A DNA stretch of 40,176 nucleotides from an uncultured Pelagibacteraceae bacterium (lineage in GTDB: Bacteria > Pseudomonadota > Alphaproteobacteria > Pelagibacterales > Pelagibacteraceae), in contig CACIYQ010000008.1 in assembly GCA_902590915.1 (NCBI GenBank), positions 1-40,176 of the forward strand, given 5' to 3'. Of this stretch, positions 29,744 through 38,818 are shown piece after piece (position 1 is the first letter of the stretch; each line of letters begins with the position of its first letter). The notes beneath the pieces are model-generated. The model was not told the DNA's origin. It saw nothing but the letters and a program-made list of their open reading frames with translations, and ran no database searches. The position numbers and the translations under genes are program-made.

Positions 29744-29775
29744 ATTTAAGATATACATTATAAGTATAAATTAAA

Positions 29776-30558
29776 ATGTTCATCAATAATTTTGACCCAG
29801 TTGCAATTGAAATTTTTTCCTTAGAAATCAGATGGTATTCGTTATCTTATATTGTTGGTATTTTGTTTGGATGGTTTGTTGCAAAAAAAATTTTTATTAA
29901 AAATGAGGATATCAGTAAAAAATTTGACGATTACATCACTTATTTAATCATTGGAATTATTTTAGGTGGAAGAATTGGTTACATATTATTCTATAATCTA
30001 GAATATTATTTAAATAATTTGTTGGATATTTTTAAGATTTGGGAGGGCGGCATGTCTTTTCATGGCGGATTAATCGGAATTATAATTGCGAGTATAATTT
30101 TTGGAAAGAAAAATAATCAAAATCCTTTTTTATATATGGATGTTGTAGCATTAGTTGCTCCAATTGGAATTTTTTTTGGAAGACTATCAAACTTTATAAA
30201 TTCAGAGTTATATGGAAAAGTAACTAATGTGCCATGGTCAGTAACTTTTGTTCAAGTAGATAACTTGCCAAGACATCCTACCCAAATATACGAAGCTCTA
30301 CTAGAGGGAATAATTTTAATACTAATTTTAATTAATTTTAAAAATAAAAATTTTTTGCTTAAGCCGGGTTTAATATCAAGCCTATTTTTAATTTTTTACT
30401 CAATATTTAGATTTTCTATTGAATTTTTAAGAGTTCCAGACGAGCAGTTAGGTTATTTATTATTTAATTTAACTATGGGGCAAATTTTAAGTGTAATCCT
30501 AACATTGGCTGGGTTGGTCCTATTTTATTTTAAAAATGAAGATAAACAAATCAACTAA
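29776..30558 (+). CDS. lgt: Prolipoprotein diacylglyceryl transferase
   Basis: Transfers diacylglycerol from phosphatidylglycerol to the lipobox cysteine of lipoproteins, in the inner membrane. 260 aa with about seven membrane segments. Signature elements: IRWYSLSYIVG, GGRIGYILFYN, WEGGMSFHGGLIG, FGRLSNFINSELYGK (Lgt signature), HPTQIYEALLEG and the C-terminal SIEFLRVPD. PgsA, encoded nearby, makes its lipid donor. It overlaps midA by 23 bp, and the lgt-midA-pgeF order is common in Alphaproteobacteria. Confidence 0.95.
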   Translation: MFINNFDPVAIEIFSLEIRWYSLSYIVGILFGWFVAKKIFIKNEDISKKFDDYITYLIIGIILGGRIGYILFYNLEYYLNNLLDIFKIWEGGMSFHGGLIGIIIASIIFGKKNNQNPFLYMDVVALVAPIGIFFGRLSNFINSELYGKVTNVPWSVTFVQVDNLPRHPTQIYEALLEGIILILILINFKNKNFLLKPGLISSLFLIFYSIFRFSIEFLRVPDEQLGYLLFNLTMGQILSVILTLAGLVLFYFKNEDKQIN

Positions 30559-31591
30559 CTTATCTTTAGACCAATTTATTAATTGGGCACTTTACGACAA
30601 AGACTCAGGTTATTACATGAAGCAAAATCCCTTTGGCAAGGAGGGTGATTTTATTACAGCTCCAAATATCTCAAGACTTTTTTCAGAAATTATAACTATT
30701 TGGTTAGTTACTTTTCTTAAGAGTTTGGGCTCACCAAATAAATTTAATTTAATTGAGCTAGGTGCTGGAAATGGTGAAATGATGAAGGTGGTTTATCAAA
30801 CATTAAAGAACTTTCCAGAACACTTTAGCTCTTGTAATTTTATGATATACGAAAAAAGTAAATATCTCATTGATCAACAGAAAATGAACCTTGGGTCTGA
30901 GAAAATTACTTGGATCCAAGATTTAAAACAAAATTATTCAGAACCTACTATTTTTTTAGCAAATGAATTTTTTGATGCTTTGCCAATTAAACAGTTTTTT
31001 AAAAGACAAGATGACTGGTATGAAAAATTTGTAGATCTTTCAAATCCTGAAGAGGCAAAATTTAATGAAGTCAAAACAAATATTAAATTGATTGAGGAAA
31101 AATTAAATTTAGAGATTTCAAAAGGACAAGATATAATTGAATATTCTCCTGATGCTTTAGAATATTTAAATATTATAGGCAATATAATTGAAAAAAGTGA
31201 AGGTGGAATACTTGTTATAGACTATGGTTATTTAAATTCTAAAATGCAAGATACCCTTCAAGCAGTTAATAATCATAAATATTCAAATATTTTAGAAAAT
31301 ATTGGTGATTCTGACATTACGTACAACATCAACTTTAATTTATTTCAAAAATTTATAGATCAATTTAAAAATTTAGACTCAGTAGTTACAACTCAAAAAA
31401 AATTCTTAACTAGAATGGGAATTCTTCAAAGAGCTGAAATTATAAGTAAGGATATAGCTTTTTCTAAAAAAACAGACTTATTTTACAGAATAAGAAGACT
31501 AATAGATGAAAAACAGATGGGCGAATTGTTTAAAGTTATGCTTGTAAAATCTAAAAATAATAAATTTCAAACAGGATTTCAAAGTGATTAA
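30536..31591 (+). CDS. SAM-dependent methyltransferase, MidA/NDUFAF7 family
   Basis: 351 aa. The N-terminus SLDQFINWALYDKDSGYYMKQNPFGKEGDFITAPNISRLFSE is diagnostic for the family. The SAM-binding motif is IELGAGNGEMM, followed by FLANEFFDALPIKQF and ILVIDYGY. The mitochondrial relative NDUFAF7 methylates an arginine on complex I subunit NDUFS2 and is needed for complex I assembly. Whether the bacterial enzyme does the same is not established here, although SAR11 cells are aerobic. It overlaps lgt and pgeF on both sides. Confidence 0.87.
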   Translation: MKINKSTNLSLDQFINWALYDKDSGYYMKQNPFGKEGDFITAPNISRLFSEIITIWLVTFLKSLGSPNKFNLIELGAGNGEMMKVVYQTLKNFPEHFSSCNFMIYEKSKYLIDQQKMNLGSEKITWIQDLKQNYSEPTIFLANEFFDALPIKQFFKRQDDWYEKFVDLSNPEEAKFNEVKTNIKLIEEKLNLEISKGQDIIEYSPDALEYLNIIGNIIEKSEGGILVIDYGYLNSKMQDTLQAVNNHKYSNILENIGDSDITYNINFNLFQKFIDQFKNLDSVVTTQKKFLTRMGILQRAEIISKDIAFSKKTDLFYRIRRLIDEKQMGELFKVMLVKSKNNKFQTGFQSD

Positions 31592-32342
31592 ATCTAAAAA
31601 ACTTTCAAATATTAAGAATTTGAAACACGGCTTCTTTAATAGCAAGGGTGGTATATCTAAAAATATTTATAAAAGTTTAAACTGTGGACCAGGATCAAGA
31701 GATAAACCAGGTAATGTAAGAAAAAATTTAGAATTAGTAAGAAAAAAAATCAATCATTCAGCTGGGGATATTTTTTTACTTAATCAAATTCACAGCAATA
31801 AATTCATTTATATTGACGAAAAATATCATTTTAAAACAAAGCCAAAAGCAGATGCGGTGATTACTAATCAGAAAAACTTACCAATTGCTGTTTTAACAGC
31901 AGACTGTGTGCCAATTTTGATTTGTGATCAGCAAAAAAAAATAATTGGAGCAATCCATGCGGGCTGGAAAGGAGCATATAAGGGAATAGTCGATAAAGTG
32001 ATCAAATTTATGATTAAGAAAGGATCTAAGCCACAAAATATTACTGCCGTAATAGGCCCTTCTATCTCAATTGATAATTATGAAGTTCAAAATGAATTTA
32101 AAAATAAATTTTTAAAAAAAGATAGACGAAACAAAATTTTTTTTAGAATAAAGCGTAAAAAGTTATATTTTGATTTATCAAACTACGTAAAATCTACACT
32201 TTTAAAGAATAATATAAAAAAAATAGAAAATATTAAAATCGATACATTTGATGTTAAAAATAAATTCTTTAGTGCTAGAAGATCTTTAAGCTTAAAACAT
32301 GATGATTATGGTAGAAATATTTCAATAATTATGCTTAATTAA
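31584..32342 (+). CDS. pgeF: PgeF/YfiH-family protein (laccase-domain, peptidoglycan editing factor)
   Basis: 252 aa, GTG start at 31584, 8-bp overlap with midA. The family signature is KHGFFNSKGGIS, LNQIHSN, DAVITNQKNLPIAVLTADCVPILI, and GAIHAGWKGAYKGIV. The metal-type ligands His (QIH), Cys (ADC) and His (AIH) are present. The next motif reads GPSIS where many members have GPCI. E. coli YfiH removes wrongly incorporated serine from peptidoglycan precursors; earlier annotations call it polyphenol oxidase, and eukaryotic relatives are purine enzymes. Confidence 0.87.
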   Translation: MIKSKKLSNIKNLKHGFFNSKGGISKNIYKSLNCGPGSRDKPGNVRKNLELVRKKINHSAGDIFLLNQIHSNKFIYIDEKYHFKTKPKADAVITNQKNLPIAVLTADCVPILICDQQKKIIGAIHAGWKGAYKGIVDKVIKFMIKKGSKPQNITAVIGPSISIDNYEVQNEFKNKFLKKDRRNKIFFRIKRKKLYFDLSNYVKSTLLKNNIKKIENIKIDTFDVKNKFFSARRSLSLKHDDYGRNISIIMLN

Positions 32343-32352
32343 GTTTTTTCTA

Positions 32353-33285
32353 ATGAAATTATTATCTGGAACTAGCAATAAGCCTCTCAGCAAGGACATT
32401 GCAAGATTTTTAAAATCTAAACTAGTTAATTCAAGTATCAAGAATTTTGCAGATGGTGAAATATATGTTGAATTAAATGAAAATATAAGAGGAAATAGTA
32501 TTTTCATAATTCAGTCTATCTCATCTCCTGCTAATGATAATCTAATGGAACTTTTGTTGTGTATAGATGCTCTAAAAAGATCCTCTGCTAAAAATATAAC
32601 AGCAGTTATTCCATATTTTGGTTATGCAAGACAAGATAGAAAAGTTGTTCCAAGAACATCTATCTCAGCAAAACTTGTATCAAATTTAATAACAAAAGCT
32701 GGCGCAGACAGAGTTGTGACAGTTGATTTGCATGCAGGTCAAATTCAAGGGTTTTTTGATATACCGGTAGACAACTTATTTTCTACACCCATTTTTGCAA
32801 GACATGTAAAAAAAAACATCAAAAGTAAAAATATTGTATGTATTGCACCTGATGTAGGTGGTACTGAAAGAGCAAGAGCACTTGGAAAGATTTTGAATGT
32901 TGGTCTTGCAATCGTTGATAAAAGAAGACCAAAACCTGGTCAATCCCAAGTGATGAATGTAATCGGAGAAGTAAAAGATAAAACTTGTGTAATAGTGGAC
33001 GACATCATTGACTCTGGTGGAACTATAGTCAATGCGGCTAAAGCATTAAAGGATCGGGGTGCAAAAGAAGTTTACGTTTATATCACCCACGGTGTTTTAA
33101 CAGGTGAGGCTGTAAAAAAAATTAAAAATTCGGTAATTAAAAAATTAGTAATCACAGATACAATTGACAATAAAGACAAAACGAAGAGTGCAAAAAACAT
33201 AGAAGTTCTATCTATTTCAGCCTTGATGGGAGAAGCTATTAAAAGAATATCAAACTCAACCTCCGTTTCCGATTTATTTAAATAA
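32353..33285 (+). CDS. prs: Ribose-phosphate pyrophosphokinase
   Basis: Makes PRPP from ribose 5-phosphate and ATP for purine, pyrimidine, His, Trp and NAD synthesis. 310 aa, class I length. FADGEIYVELNENIRG, YFGYARQDRKVVPRTSISAKLVSNLI, VDLHAGQIQGFFDIPVDNL, the DKRRPKPGQ flexible loop, and the PRPP-binding motif VIVDDIIDSGGTI are all intact. It lies 10 bp after pgeF and 45 bp before rplY. Together with carAB it feeds pyrimidine synthesis. Confidence 0.96.
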   Translation: MKLLSGTSNKPLSKDIARFLKSKLVNSSIKNFADGEIYVELNENIRGNSIFIIQSISSPANDNLMELLLCIDALKRSSAKNITAVIPYFGYARQDRKVVPRTSISAKLVSNLITKAGADRVVTVDLHAGQIQGFFDIPVDNLFSTPIFARHVKKNIKSKNIVCIAPDVGGTERARALGKILNVGLAIVDKRRPKPGQSQVMNVIGEVKDKTCVIVDDIIDSGGTIVNAAKALKDRGAKEVYVYITHGVLTGEAVKKIKNSVIKKLVITDTIDNKDKTKSAKNIEVLSISALMGEAIKRISNSTSVSDLFK

Positions 33286-33330
33286 TTACCTTGAGTTATT
33301 AAAGATCTTGAGCTAAAAACCCTTGTTTTT

Positions 33331-34044
33331 ATGAATTCATTAGACGCCAATATAAGAGACACTAAAACCAAAGGTGAGCTTAATTCCCTTAGAGATAATG
33401 GAAATGTGCCTGCTATAATTTATGGTGGAGAGGCTCAAAATGAGAAAGTAGCAATCTCAAAAAAATTATTAAAATCATTAATTGAAAAAGAAAATTTTCT
33501 ATCAAACATAATTTCTTTAAACGTTAATGGAAAAACACAAAATGTTCTTCCTAAAGAAATAAAATACGACATTATAACTGATGAACCTATTCATGTAGAT
33601 TTTTTAAGAGTAGTGCCAGGTGTTAAAATTAAAATTGAAGTTCCAGTAAAATTTATTAATCACGAAAGCTCACCAGGACTTAAAAGAGGCGGGGTATTAA
33701 ATATAGTAAGAAGAAAAGTTGAATTAAAATGTCCAAGTGAAAAAATTCCTGAAAATCTTGTAATAGATTTAGATGGAATTGATATTGGAGAGAGTTTTAA
33801 AATTTCATCTATAACTTTAGATGAAGAGGTAGTGCCCACAATTCAAGGAAGAGACTTTGTAATTGCAACTTTAGCAGCTCCAACAGTAATGAAAGAACCT
33901 GAAAAACCTGCAGAGGCTGAGGCAGCTGAAGGTGAAGAAGGAGCAGCAGGAGCTGAGGCAGCCCCAGCAGATGGTGATAAACCTGCTGCTGAAGGTGCTA
34001 AAAAAGAAGGTGAAGATAAAAAACCTTCTGAAGAAAAAAAATAA
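33331..34044 (+). CDS. rplY: 50S ribosomal protein L25/Ctc
   Basis: 5S rRNA-binding ribosomal protein of the long Ctc type, 237 aa. The L25 domain (about 1-95) begins MNSLDANIRDTKTKGELNSLRDNGNVPAIIYGG. The TL5 beta domain (about 96-188) includes PVKFINHESSPGLKRGGVLNIVRRKVELKCP. The last ~47 residues are a low-complexity Ala/Glu/Gly/Lys tail, richer in G and C than the rest of the gene; similar acidic tails are common in alphaproteobacterial L25. pth follows 40 bp later, the usual rplY-pth pairing. Confidence 0.95.
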   Translation: MNSLDANIRDTKTKGELNSLRDNGNVPAIIYGGEAQNEKVAISKKLLKSLIEKENFLSNIISLNVNGKTQNVLPKEIKYDIITDEPIHVDFLRVVPGVKIKIEVPVKFINHESSPGLKRGGVLNIVRRKVELKCPSEKIPENLVIDLDGIDIGESFKISSITLDEEVVPTIQGRDFVIATLAAPTVMKEPEKPAEAEAAEGEEGAAGAEAAPADGDKPAAEGAKKEGEDKKPSEEKK

Positions 34045-34084
34045 TTATCAAAATTGAAATTTACTTCCCACTAGAATTCATTAT

Positions 34085-34645
34085 ATGCTTTTATTTGTAG
34101 GTTTAGGTAACCCAACTCCAGATAGTGAAAATAATAGACATAATGTTGGTTTTAAAATAATCGACTCAATAAATAAAAAATTTAGCTTATCAAAACAGAA
34201 ACCAAAATTTAAAGGATTACTCACCACTGGTAATGTTGCAGATCAAAAAATTTATGCCATTAAGCCCCTAACTTTTATGAATAATTCTGGAATATGTATT
34301 CGAGAACTCATAGAATATTTTAAAATTGATGCTGAGGACGTAATCGTTTTCCATGATGATTTGGACGTAGAATTTGGAAAAATCAAAGCAAAATTTGGGG
34401 GATCCAGTGCAGGCCATAATGGTATTGCCTCAATAGATAAATTTATTGGCAAAGATTATTCCAGAGTGAGAGTGGGAATTGGAAAACCAAAAGATAATAT
34501 GGAAATAAGTGACTATGTTTTGCAAAATTTTGATGATGATGAAATGACAGGATTGGAAAAGATTACCAATGACATTACAGACTCTATTTCAATATTGGTT
34601 GATAAAAAATTAGATTTATTTTCAAGTACAGTAAATAATAAATAA
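34085..34645 (+). CDS. pth: Peptidyl-tRNA hydrolase
   Basis: Releases tRNA from peptidyl-tRNAs that drop off the ribosome. 186 aa, standard. LFVGLGNPTPDSENNRHNVGF holds the catalytic His (RHNVGF). KPLTFMNNSG and VFHDDLDVEFGKIKAKFGGSSAGHNGI carry the substrate-binding Asn and Asp residues, and RVRVGIGKP is also typical. Its stop overlaps the ychF start by one base (TAATG). Confidence 0.95.
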   Translation: MLLFVGLGNPTPDSENNRHNVGFKIIDSINKKFSLSKQKPKFKGLLTTGNVADQKIYAIKPLTFMNNSGICIRELIEYFKIDAEDVIVFHDDLDVEFGKIKAKFGGSSAGHNGIASIDKFIGKDYSRVRVGIGKPKDNMEISDYVLQNFDDDEMTGLEKITNDITDSISILVDKKLDLFSSTVNNK

Positions 34646-35718
34646 TGAGTTTTAAGTGTGGAATTGTTGGTTTGCCCAATGTTGGTAAATCTACTTTGTT
34701 TAATGCACTTACAAATTCTAGTAAGGCTCAGGCTGCAAACTTCCCTTTTTGTACAATAGACCCTAATGTAGGAGTCGTTCCAGTTCCAGACGAGCGACTT
34801 GAAAAATTATCCAAAGTTTCTAACTCAAAAAAAACAATTAATACGACAATTTCATTTGTTGATATTGCCGGACTTGTGAAAGGTGCCTCAAAAGGTGAGG
34901 GTTTAGGGAATAAATTTCTTTCACATATAAGAGAGGTAGATGCTGTAATTCATATGACTAGATGCTTCGACTCTGATGATATTCAGAATGTTAATCCAAC
35001 AGTAGATCCCATTAGAGATTTAGAGATTATTGAAACAGAAATGATGCTTGCAGATTTAGAGTCTATTCAAAAAAGATTAGAAAAAAACAATAAGAAAAAT
35101 ATAGAGGAAGAGCAGCTCAAAATTTTAGAGATTGCTTTAGATTGTATCAATAATGATAAAGATATAACGGTTCTTAAGTCCCAGTTTGAAACTAAACAAC
35201 TAAACCAAAGTGGATTATTATCCATAAAACCTAAGATATTTGTATGTAATGTTGATGAACAGAGTGTGAAAGAGGGAAATATTTATACAAATGCCTTCAT
35301 TGAGAAATATGGTGAAGAAAACACTTTAATAGTTTCAGCTGATATTGAAAATCAAATTAATGAATTAGAAAATGAAGAAAAAAAAAATTATATGGATATG
35401 ATCGGATTAAAAGATACAGGATTGAGTATGTTGATCCAGAAAGGATACAAAATTCTAGAACTTGATACATATTTTACTTCTGGTCCTGAAGAAACAAGAG
35501 CTTGGACAATCCAAAAAAACTGTACAGCTCCAAAAGCTGCTGGTGAAATTCACACAGATTTTGAAAAAGGATTTATAAGAGCTGAAACAATTTCCTATGA
35601 AGATTTTGTTGCTAATGATGGTTGGGTGAATTCTAAGAATAACGGTAAAATGAGATTAGAAGGTAAGGATTATATTGTAAAAGATGGTGATGTCTTAAAC
35701 TTCAGATTCAACACGTGA
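34645..35718 (+). CDS. ychF: Redox-regulated ATPase YchF
   Basis: Obg-related P-loop protein that prefers ATP over GTP and associates with ribosomes. 357 aa, a little under the usual ~363. G1 is GLPNVGKSTLFNALT, G3 is DIAGLVKGASKGEGLGNKFLSHIREVDAV, and the NxxE-type G4 is replaced as expected for YchF (NVDEQS). A coiled-coil insert and the C-terminal TGS domain (TYFTSGPEETRAWTIQKNCTAPKAAGEIHTDFEKGFIRAE) are present. The 3' end overlaps the convergent petC end by 24 bp. Confidence 0.95.
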   Translation: MSFKCGIVGLPNVGKSTLFNALTNSSKAQAANFPFCTIDPNVGVVPVPDERLEKLSKVSNSKKTINTTISFVDIAGLVKGASKGEGLGNKFLSHIREVDAVIHMTRCFDSDDIQNVNPTVDPIRDLEIIETEMMLADLESIQKRLEKNNKKNIEEEQLKILEIALDCINNDKDITVLKSQFETKQLNQSGLLSIKPKIFVCNVDEQSVKEGNIYTNAFIEKYGEENTLIVSADIENQINELENEEKKNYMDMIGLKDTGLSMLIQKGYKILELDTYFTSGPEETRAWTIQKNCTAPKAAGEIHTDFEKGFIRAETISYEDFVANDGWVNSKNNGKMRLEGKDYIVKDGDVLNFRFNT

Positions 35719-36474
35719 CCAAATTCTCTTCATACTGAAATAAACAAGTATTGTTAAAATTATCAAATACACGATAGCCTTGAATCCCATTTGGTGTCTA
35801 GCTTCTAAACTAGGTTCAGCAGCCCACATCAAAAATGTTGTTACATCTTTTGACATTTGCTCAATAGAAGCGTTTGTACCATCAGAATATTCAATAATTC
35901 CATCTGACAAAGGTGCCGACATTTTAATTTTATTACCGTACATATATTTATTGTAATGAACTCCATCGTCTAAAGTCATTCCACTTGGAGCCTCCTCATA
36001 ACCTTGTAATAAAGAATATATATAGTCTACTCCCCCTCCTCTAGCTTTAACTAATACTGACATATCTGGGGGATATGCTCCTCCATTAGCAGCTTCAGCA
36101 GCTTTAACATTTTCATATGGCATGACAAATTTATCAGATAGTTTTCCTGGCCGAGTAAACATTTCTCCATCTGAGTTTGGTCCATCTGTTACCTCAAATG
36201 AAGCAGCAATTGCTTTTGCTTGAGCCACAGAAAACTCGGGTCCACCTTTTTCTGATAAATTTCTATAGCTTAAGTACTTCATTGAGTGGCACGCTGCACA
36301 AACTTCCGTATAAACTTGATATCCTCTTTGAAGTGAGGCCCTATCAAACTTTCCAAATAATCCTTTAAAACTCCAATCAGTTTTTAAGTACTCAACTTTT
36401 TCTGCAGAGAATGCTGAATAACTATTTAGGGATAACAGTATTATTATTGAAAAAAGTTTAAAAATTTTTTTCAC
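35695..36474 (-). CDS. petC: Cytochrome c1 of the bc1 complex
   Basis: Haem-carrying subunit that passes electrons from the Rieske protein to cytochrome c. 259 aa; GTG start at 36472-36474, overlapping the petB stop (TAGTG). The signal peptide is residues 1-23 (cut near AFSA). The c-type haem site is Cys59-Ala-Ala-Cys62-His63, and the axial Met is Met185 in KMSAPLSDG. The C-terminal membrane anchor (about 232-250) is followed by basic residues. It is a separate protein, not fused to cytochrome b. It faces the inner-membrane outer side. Confidence 0.95.
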   Translation of the reverse strand: MKKIFKLFSIIILLSLNSYSAFSAEKVEYLKTDWSFKGLFGKFDRASLQRGYQVYTEVCAACHSMKYLSYRNLSEKGGPEFSVAQAKAIAASFEVTDGPNSDGEMFTRPGKLSDKFVMPYENVKAAEAANGGAYPPDMSVLVKARGGGVDYIYSLLQGYEEAPSGMTLDDGVHYNKYMYGNKIKMSAPLSDGIIEYSDGTNASIEQMSKDVTTFLMWAAEPSLEARHQMGFKAIVYLIILTILVYFSMKRIWSRVESEV

Positions 36475-37736
36475 TATTCTAGTTTACTTTCCTTTTTTTT
36501 AGCCATAGCCATATTGGGTGACCCTCCAAGCACAGGTTCCGTAATACTTAATGGTAAAGGAATGGTTCGCTCTTTTAATCCTAGCACTGGTAAAATAACT
36601 AAAAAATGAAGGAAATAATAAGCAGTTGCAACTCTTGCAATTAATAAATATAGCCCTTCAGCAGGCATTGCACCCATGTAACCTAAGATTAAAACATCAG
36701 CTACTAGTATCCAGTAAAATTGTTTATAGAGCGGTCTAAATACTGCTGATCTTATTTTTGAAGTATCTAGCCAAGGTAAAACTGCTAAAATTAAAATTGC
36801 TGATAGCATAGCAACTACTCCAAGTAACTTATCCGGGACTGATCTTAAAATTGCGTAAAATGGTAAGAGATACCATTCAGGTACAATATGTGCTGGGGTT
36901 ACTAATGGATTGGCCTCTATATAATTATCTGCATGTCCTAAAATATTAGGCGCATAGAATACGAAAAAAGCAAACACAATCATAAACATCAATAATGCAA
37001 ATCCGTCTTTAATTACTATGTAAGGATGAAAAGGAACTGTATCCTTTGACGGTTTTTTAATATCTATACCAACAGGATTATTGTTACCAGGAACATGTAA
37101 TGCCCAAATGTGTAAAACCACTAATCCCAGTATTAAAAAAGGTATCAGATAATGAAGCGTAAAAAATCTTGTTAAGGTAGGATTGTCTACAGAATATCCT
37201 CCCCACAACCAAGTCACTATACCTTCGCCAACTAATGGGATTGCACTAAATAAGTTTGTTATCACAGTTGCACCCCAGAAACTCATTTGACCCCAAGGCA
37301 AAACATAACCCATGAAAGCTGCAGCCATCATCAATAAATAAATAATTATTCCAATTATCCATATGATCTCTCTAGGAGATTTGTATGACCCATAAAACAA
37401 TGACCTAAAAATATGAATATAAACTGCTAGGAAAAACATAGAAGCACCGTTTGCGTGAATATATCGAATTAACCAACCATAGTTAACGTCTCTCATTATG
37501 TGCTCCACACTTTCGAATGCCATATCAGCGTGAGCGATATAGTGCATTGCTAAAGTTAATCCTGTAACAATTTGAGTTATCAAGCAAAAAGTTAATATTC
37601 CACCAAAGGTCCACCAATAATTCAAATTTTTTGGAGTCGGATAATCAGTTAGATGATTTGCTAAAGTTAATAATGGCAATCTATCATTAAACCATTTTCC
37701 AGCTTTTGATTTAGGTGTGTATTCGTGATCACTCAT
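36474..37736 (-). CDS. petB: Cytochrome b of the bc1 complex
   Basis: Quinol-oxidising membrane subunit carrying haems bL and bH. 420 aa with eight membrane helices, the usual alphaproteobacterial length. The helix B/D histidines lie in [39 protein letters not shown] / [11 protein letters not shown] and in [23 protein letters not shown]. The Qo-site PEWY motif ([15 protein letters not shown]) is intact. It starts 5 bp after petA in the petABC operon. Confidence 0.97.
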   Translation of the reverse strand: MSDHEYTPKSKAGKWFNDRLPLLTLANHLTDYPTPKNLNYWWTFGGILTFCLITQIVTGLTLAMHYIAHADMAFESVEHIMRDVNYGWLIRYIHANGASMFFLAVYIHIFRSLFYGSYKSPREIIWIIGIIIYLLMMAAAFMGYVLPWGQMSFWGATVITNLFSAIPLVGEGIVTWLWGGYSVDNPTLTRFFTLHYLIPFLILGLVVLHIWALHVPGNNNPVGIDIKKPSKDTVPFHPYIVIKDGFALLMFMIVFAFFVFYAPNILGHADNYIEANPLVTPAHIVPEWYLLPFYAILRSVPDKLLGVVAMLSAILILAVLPWLDTSKIRSAVFRPLYKQFYWILVADVLILGYMGAMPAEGLYLLIARVATAYYFLHFLVILPVLGLKERTIPLPLSITEPVLGGSPNMAMAKKKESKLE

Positions 37737-37741
37737 ATAGT

Positions 37742-38251
37742 TTATCCAATTTTAATTGTGTTAGTGTTAACAAATTCATATTTTGGAATTTCCATGTTCC
37801 ATGGTGCTGGACCTTTTCTAATTCTTCCAGATGTATCATAGTGTGAACCATGACAAGGACAAAACCATCCATTATAATCTCCTTTATCATTTAAAGGAAC
37901 ACATCCAAGGTGAGTGCATACACCAAGCATTACTAACCATTCAGGATTTTTTGCTCTATCTTCATCTTTTTCTGGGTGTATTAAATCCTCCATTTTAACA
38001 GATCTTGCTTCAGCTATTTCTTCCTGAGTTCGTCTTCTTATAAAAACTGGTTTTCCTCTCCAAAGCACAGTTATTGTATTGCCTGGTGTTAAAGAGCTAA
38101 TATCGACTTCTGTACTTGCCAATGCTTTTACTGATGCATCAGGATTCATTTGGTCTACAAGCGGCCAAACTACTGCAGCTGCTCCAACTGCTCCAACAGC
38201 ATATGAAGCTGTAAATAAGAAATCTCTTCTTTTTGGTTTTTTGTCTGACAC
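37742..38251 (-). CDS. petA: Rieske iron-sulfur protein of the bc1 complex
   Basis: 169 aa, GTG start at 38249-38251. An N-terminal twin-arginine signal-anchor ([20 protein letters not shown]) targets it by the Tat route and stays as membrane anchor. The [2Fe-2S] ligands lie in CTHLGCVPL (Cys, His) and CPCHGSHYD (Cys, His), with the extra disulfide cysteines in the same motifs. First gene of petABC; 92 bp separates it from divergent trmL. The PetP/PetR-like regulators encoded at 27107-28214 could control it. Confidence 0.97.
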   Translation of the reverse strand: MSDKKPKRRDFLFTASYAVGAVGAAAVVWPLVDQMNPDASVKALASTEVDISSLTPGNTITVLWRGKPVFIRRRTQEEIAEARSVKMEDLIHPEKDEDRAKNPEWLVMLGVCTHLGCVPLNDKGDYNGWFCPCHGSHYDTSGRIRKGPAPWNMEIPKYEFVNTNTIKIG

Positions 38252-38343
38252 GATTAGTAACTGTTTATATTGTCTGTTTTCGATTTAAATTACTTAATAT
38301 ACGAATTCATATAATATAAAATATTATTTTTACTACTGATAGA

Positions 38344-38817
38344 ATGACACATAATTCAACCATTTCGGGCCTTAGAATTGCTTTATATGAGCCAGATATT
38401 CCTCAAAATACAGCAGCAATAATAAGAACTTGCGCTTGTTTGGGCGCGAAATTGGAAATTATAGAGCCCTGTGGTTTCCTATTGTCTGATAAAAGGTTCA
38501 AAAGAGTTGTCATGGACTACATGGATCTTAATCAAATCGATTTTTATCAAAGCTCTGAAAAATTTTTTGAGAAAAAACAGAATCAGAGAATTGTTTTAAT
38601 GACAACTAAGGGATCCATATCTTATACTAAGTTTAAGTTTAAATCAGATGACACAATATTATTTGGGCGAGAAAGCGCAGGTGTTCCTGAAAAGGTTCAT
38701 AAACTAATCAAAGATAGATTAAAGATTCCAATGAATAATAAGGCTAGATCACTTAATATTGCTTCCTCTGTTGCTATTGTCTTAGCAGAAAGTTTAAGGC
38801 AGATTAAATTGATTTAA
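38344..38817 (+). CDS. trmL: tRNA (cytidine/uridine-34 2'-O)-methyltransferase TrmL
   Basis: SPOUT-class enzyme that methylates the wobble-base ribose of leucine tRNAs. 157 aa. RIALYEPDIPQNTAAIIRTCACLGAKLEIIEPCGF at the N-terminus, RIVLMTTKGS, ILFGRESAGVPEKVH, and the knot motif RSLNIASSVAIVLAESLRQ are characteristic. The N-terminus has about eight extra residues before the core; no better internal start exists. It lies 1 bp upstream of hemF. The petABC / trmL / hemF neighbourhood recurs in Alphaproteobacteria. Confidence 0.9.
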   Translation: MTHNSTISGLRIALYEPDIPQNTAAIIRTCACLGAKLEIIEPCGFLLSDKRFKRVVMDYMDLNQIDFYQSSEKFFEKKQNQRIVLMTTKGSISYTKFKFKSDDTILFGRESAGVPEKVHKLIKDRLKIPMNNKARSLNIASSVAIVLAESLRQIKLI

Positions 38818-38818
38818 A

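Noticed and set aside
33890..34044. GC-richer Ala/Glu tail of rplY as a transferred or fused segment
   Set aside because: Low-complexity acidic tails are common at the C-terminus of alphaproteobacterial L25 proteins.
38311..38327. 7-bp inverted repeat with 3-base loop before trmL
   Set aside because: Pure A/T, short and close to a start codon; not distinguishable from background.
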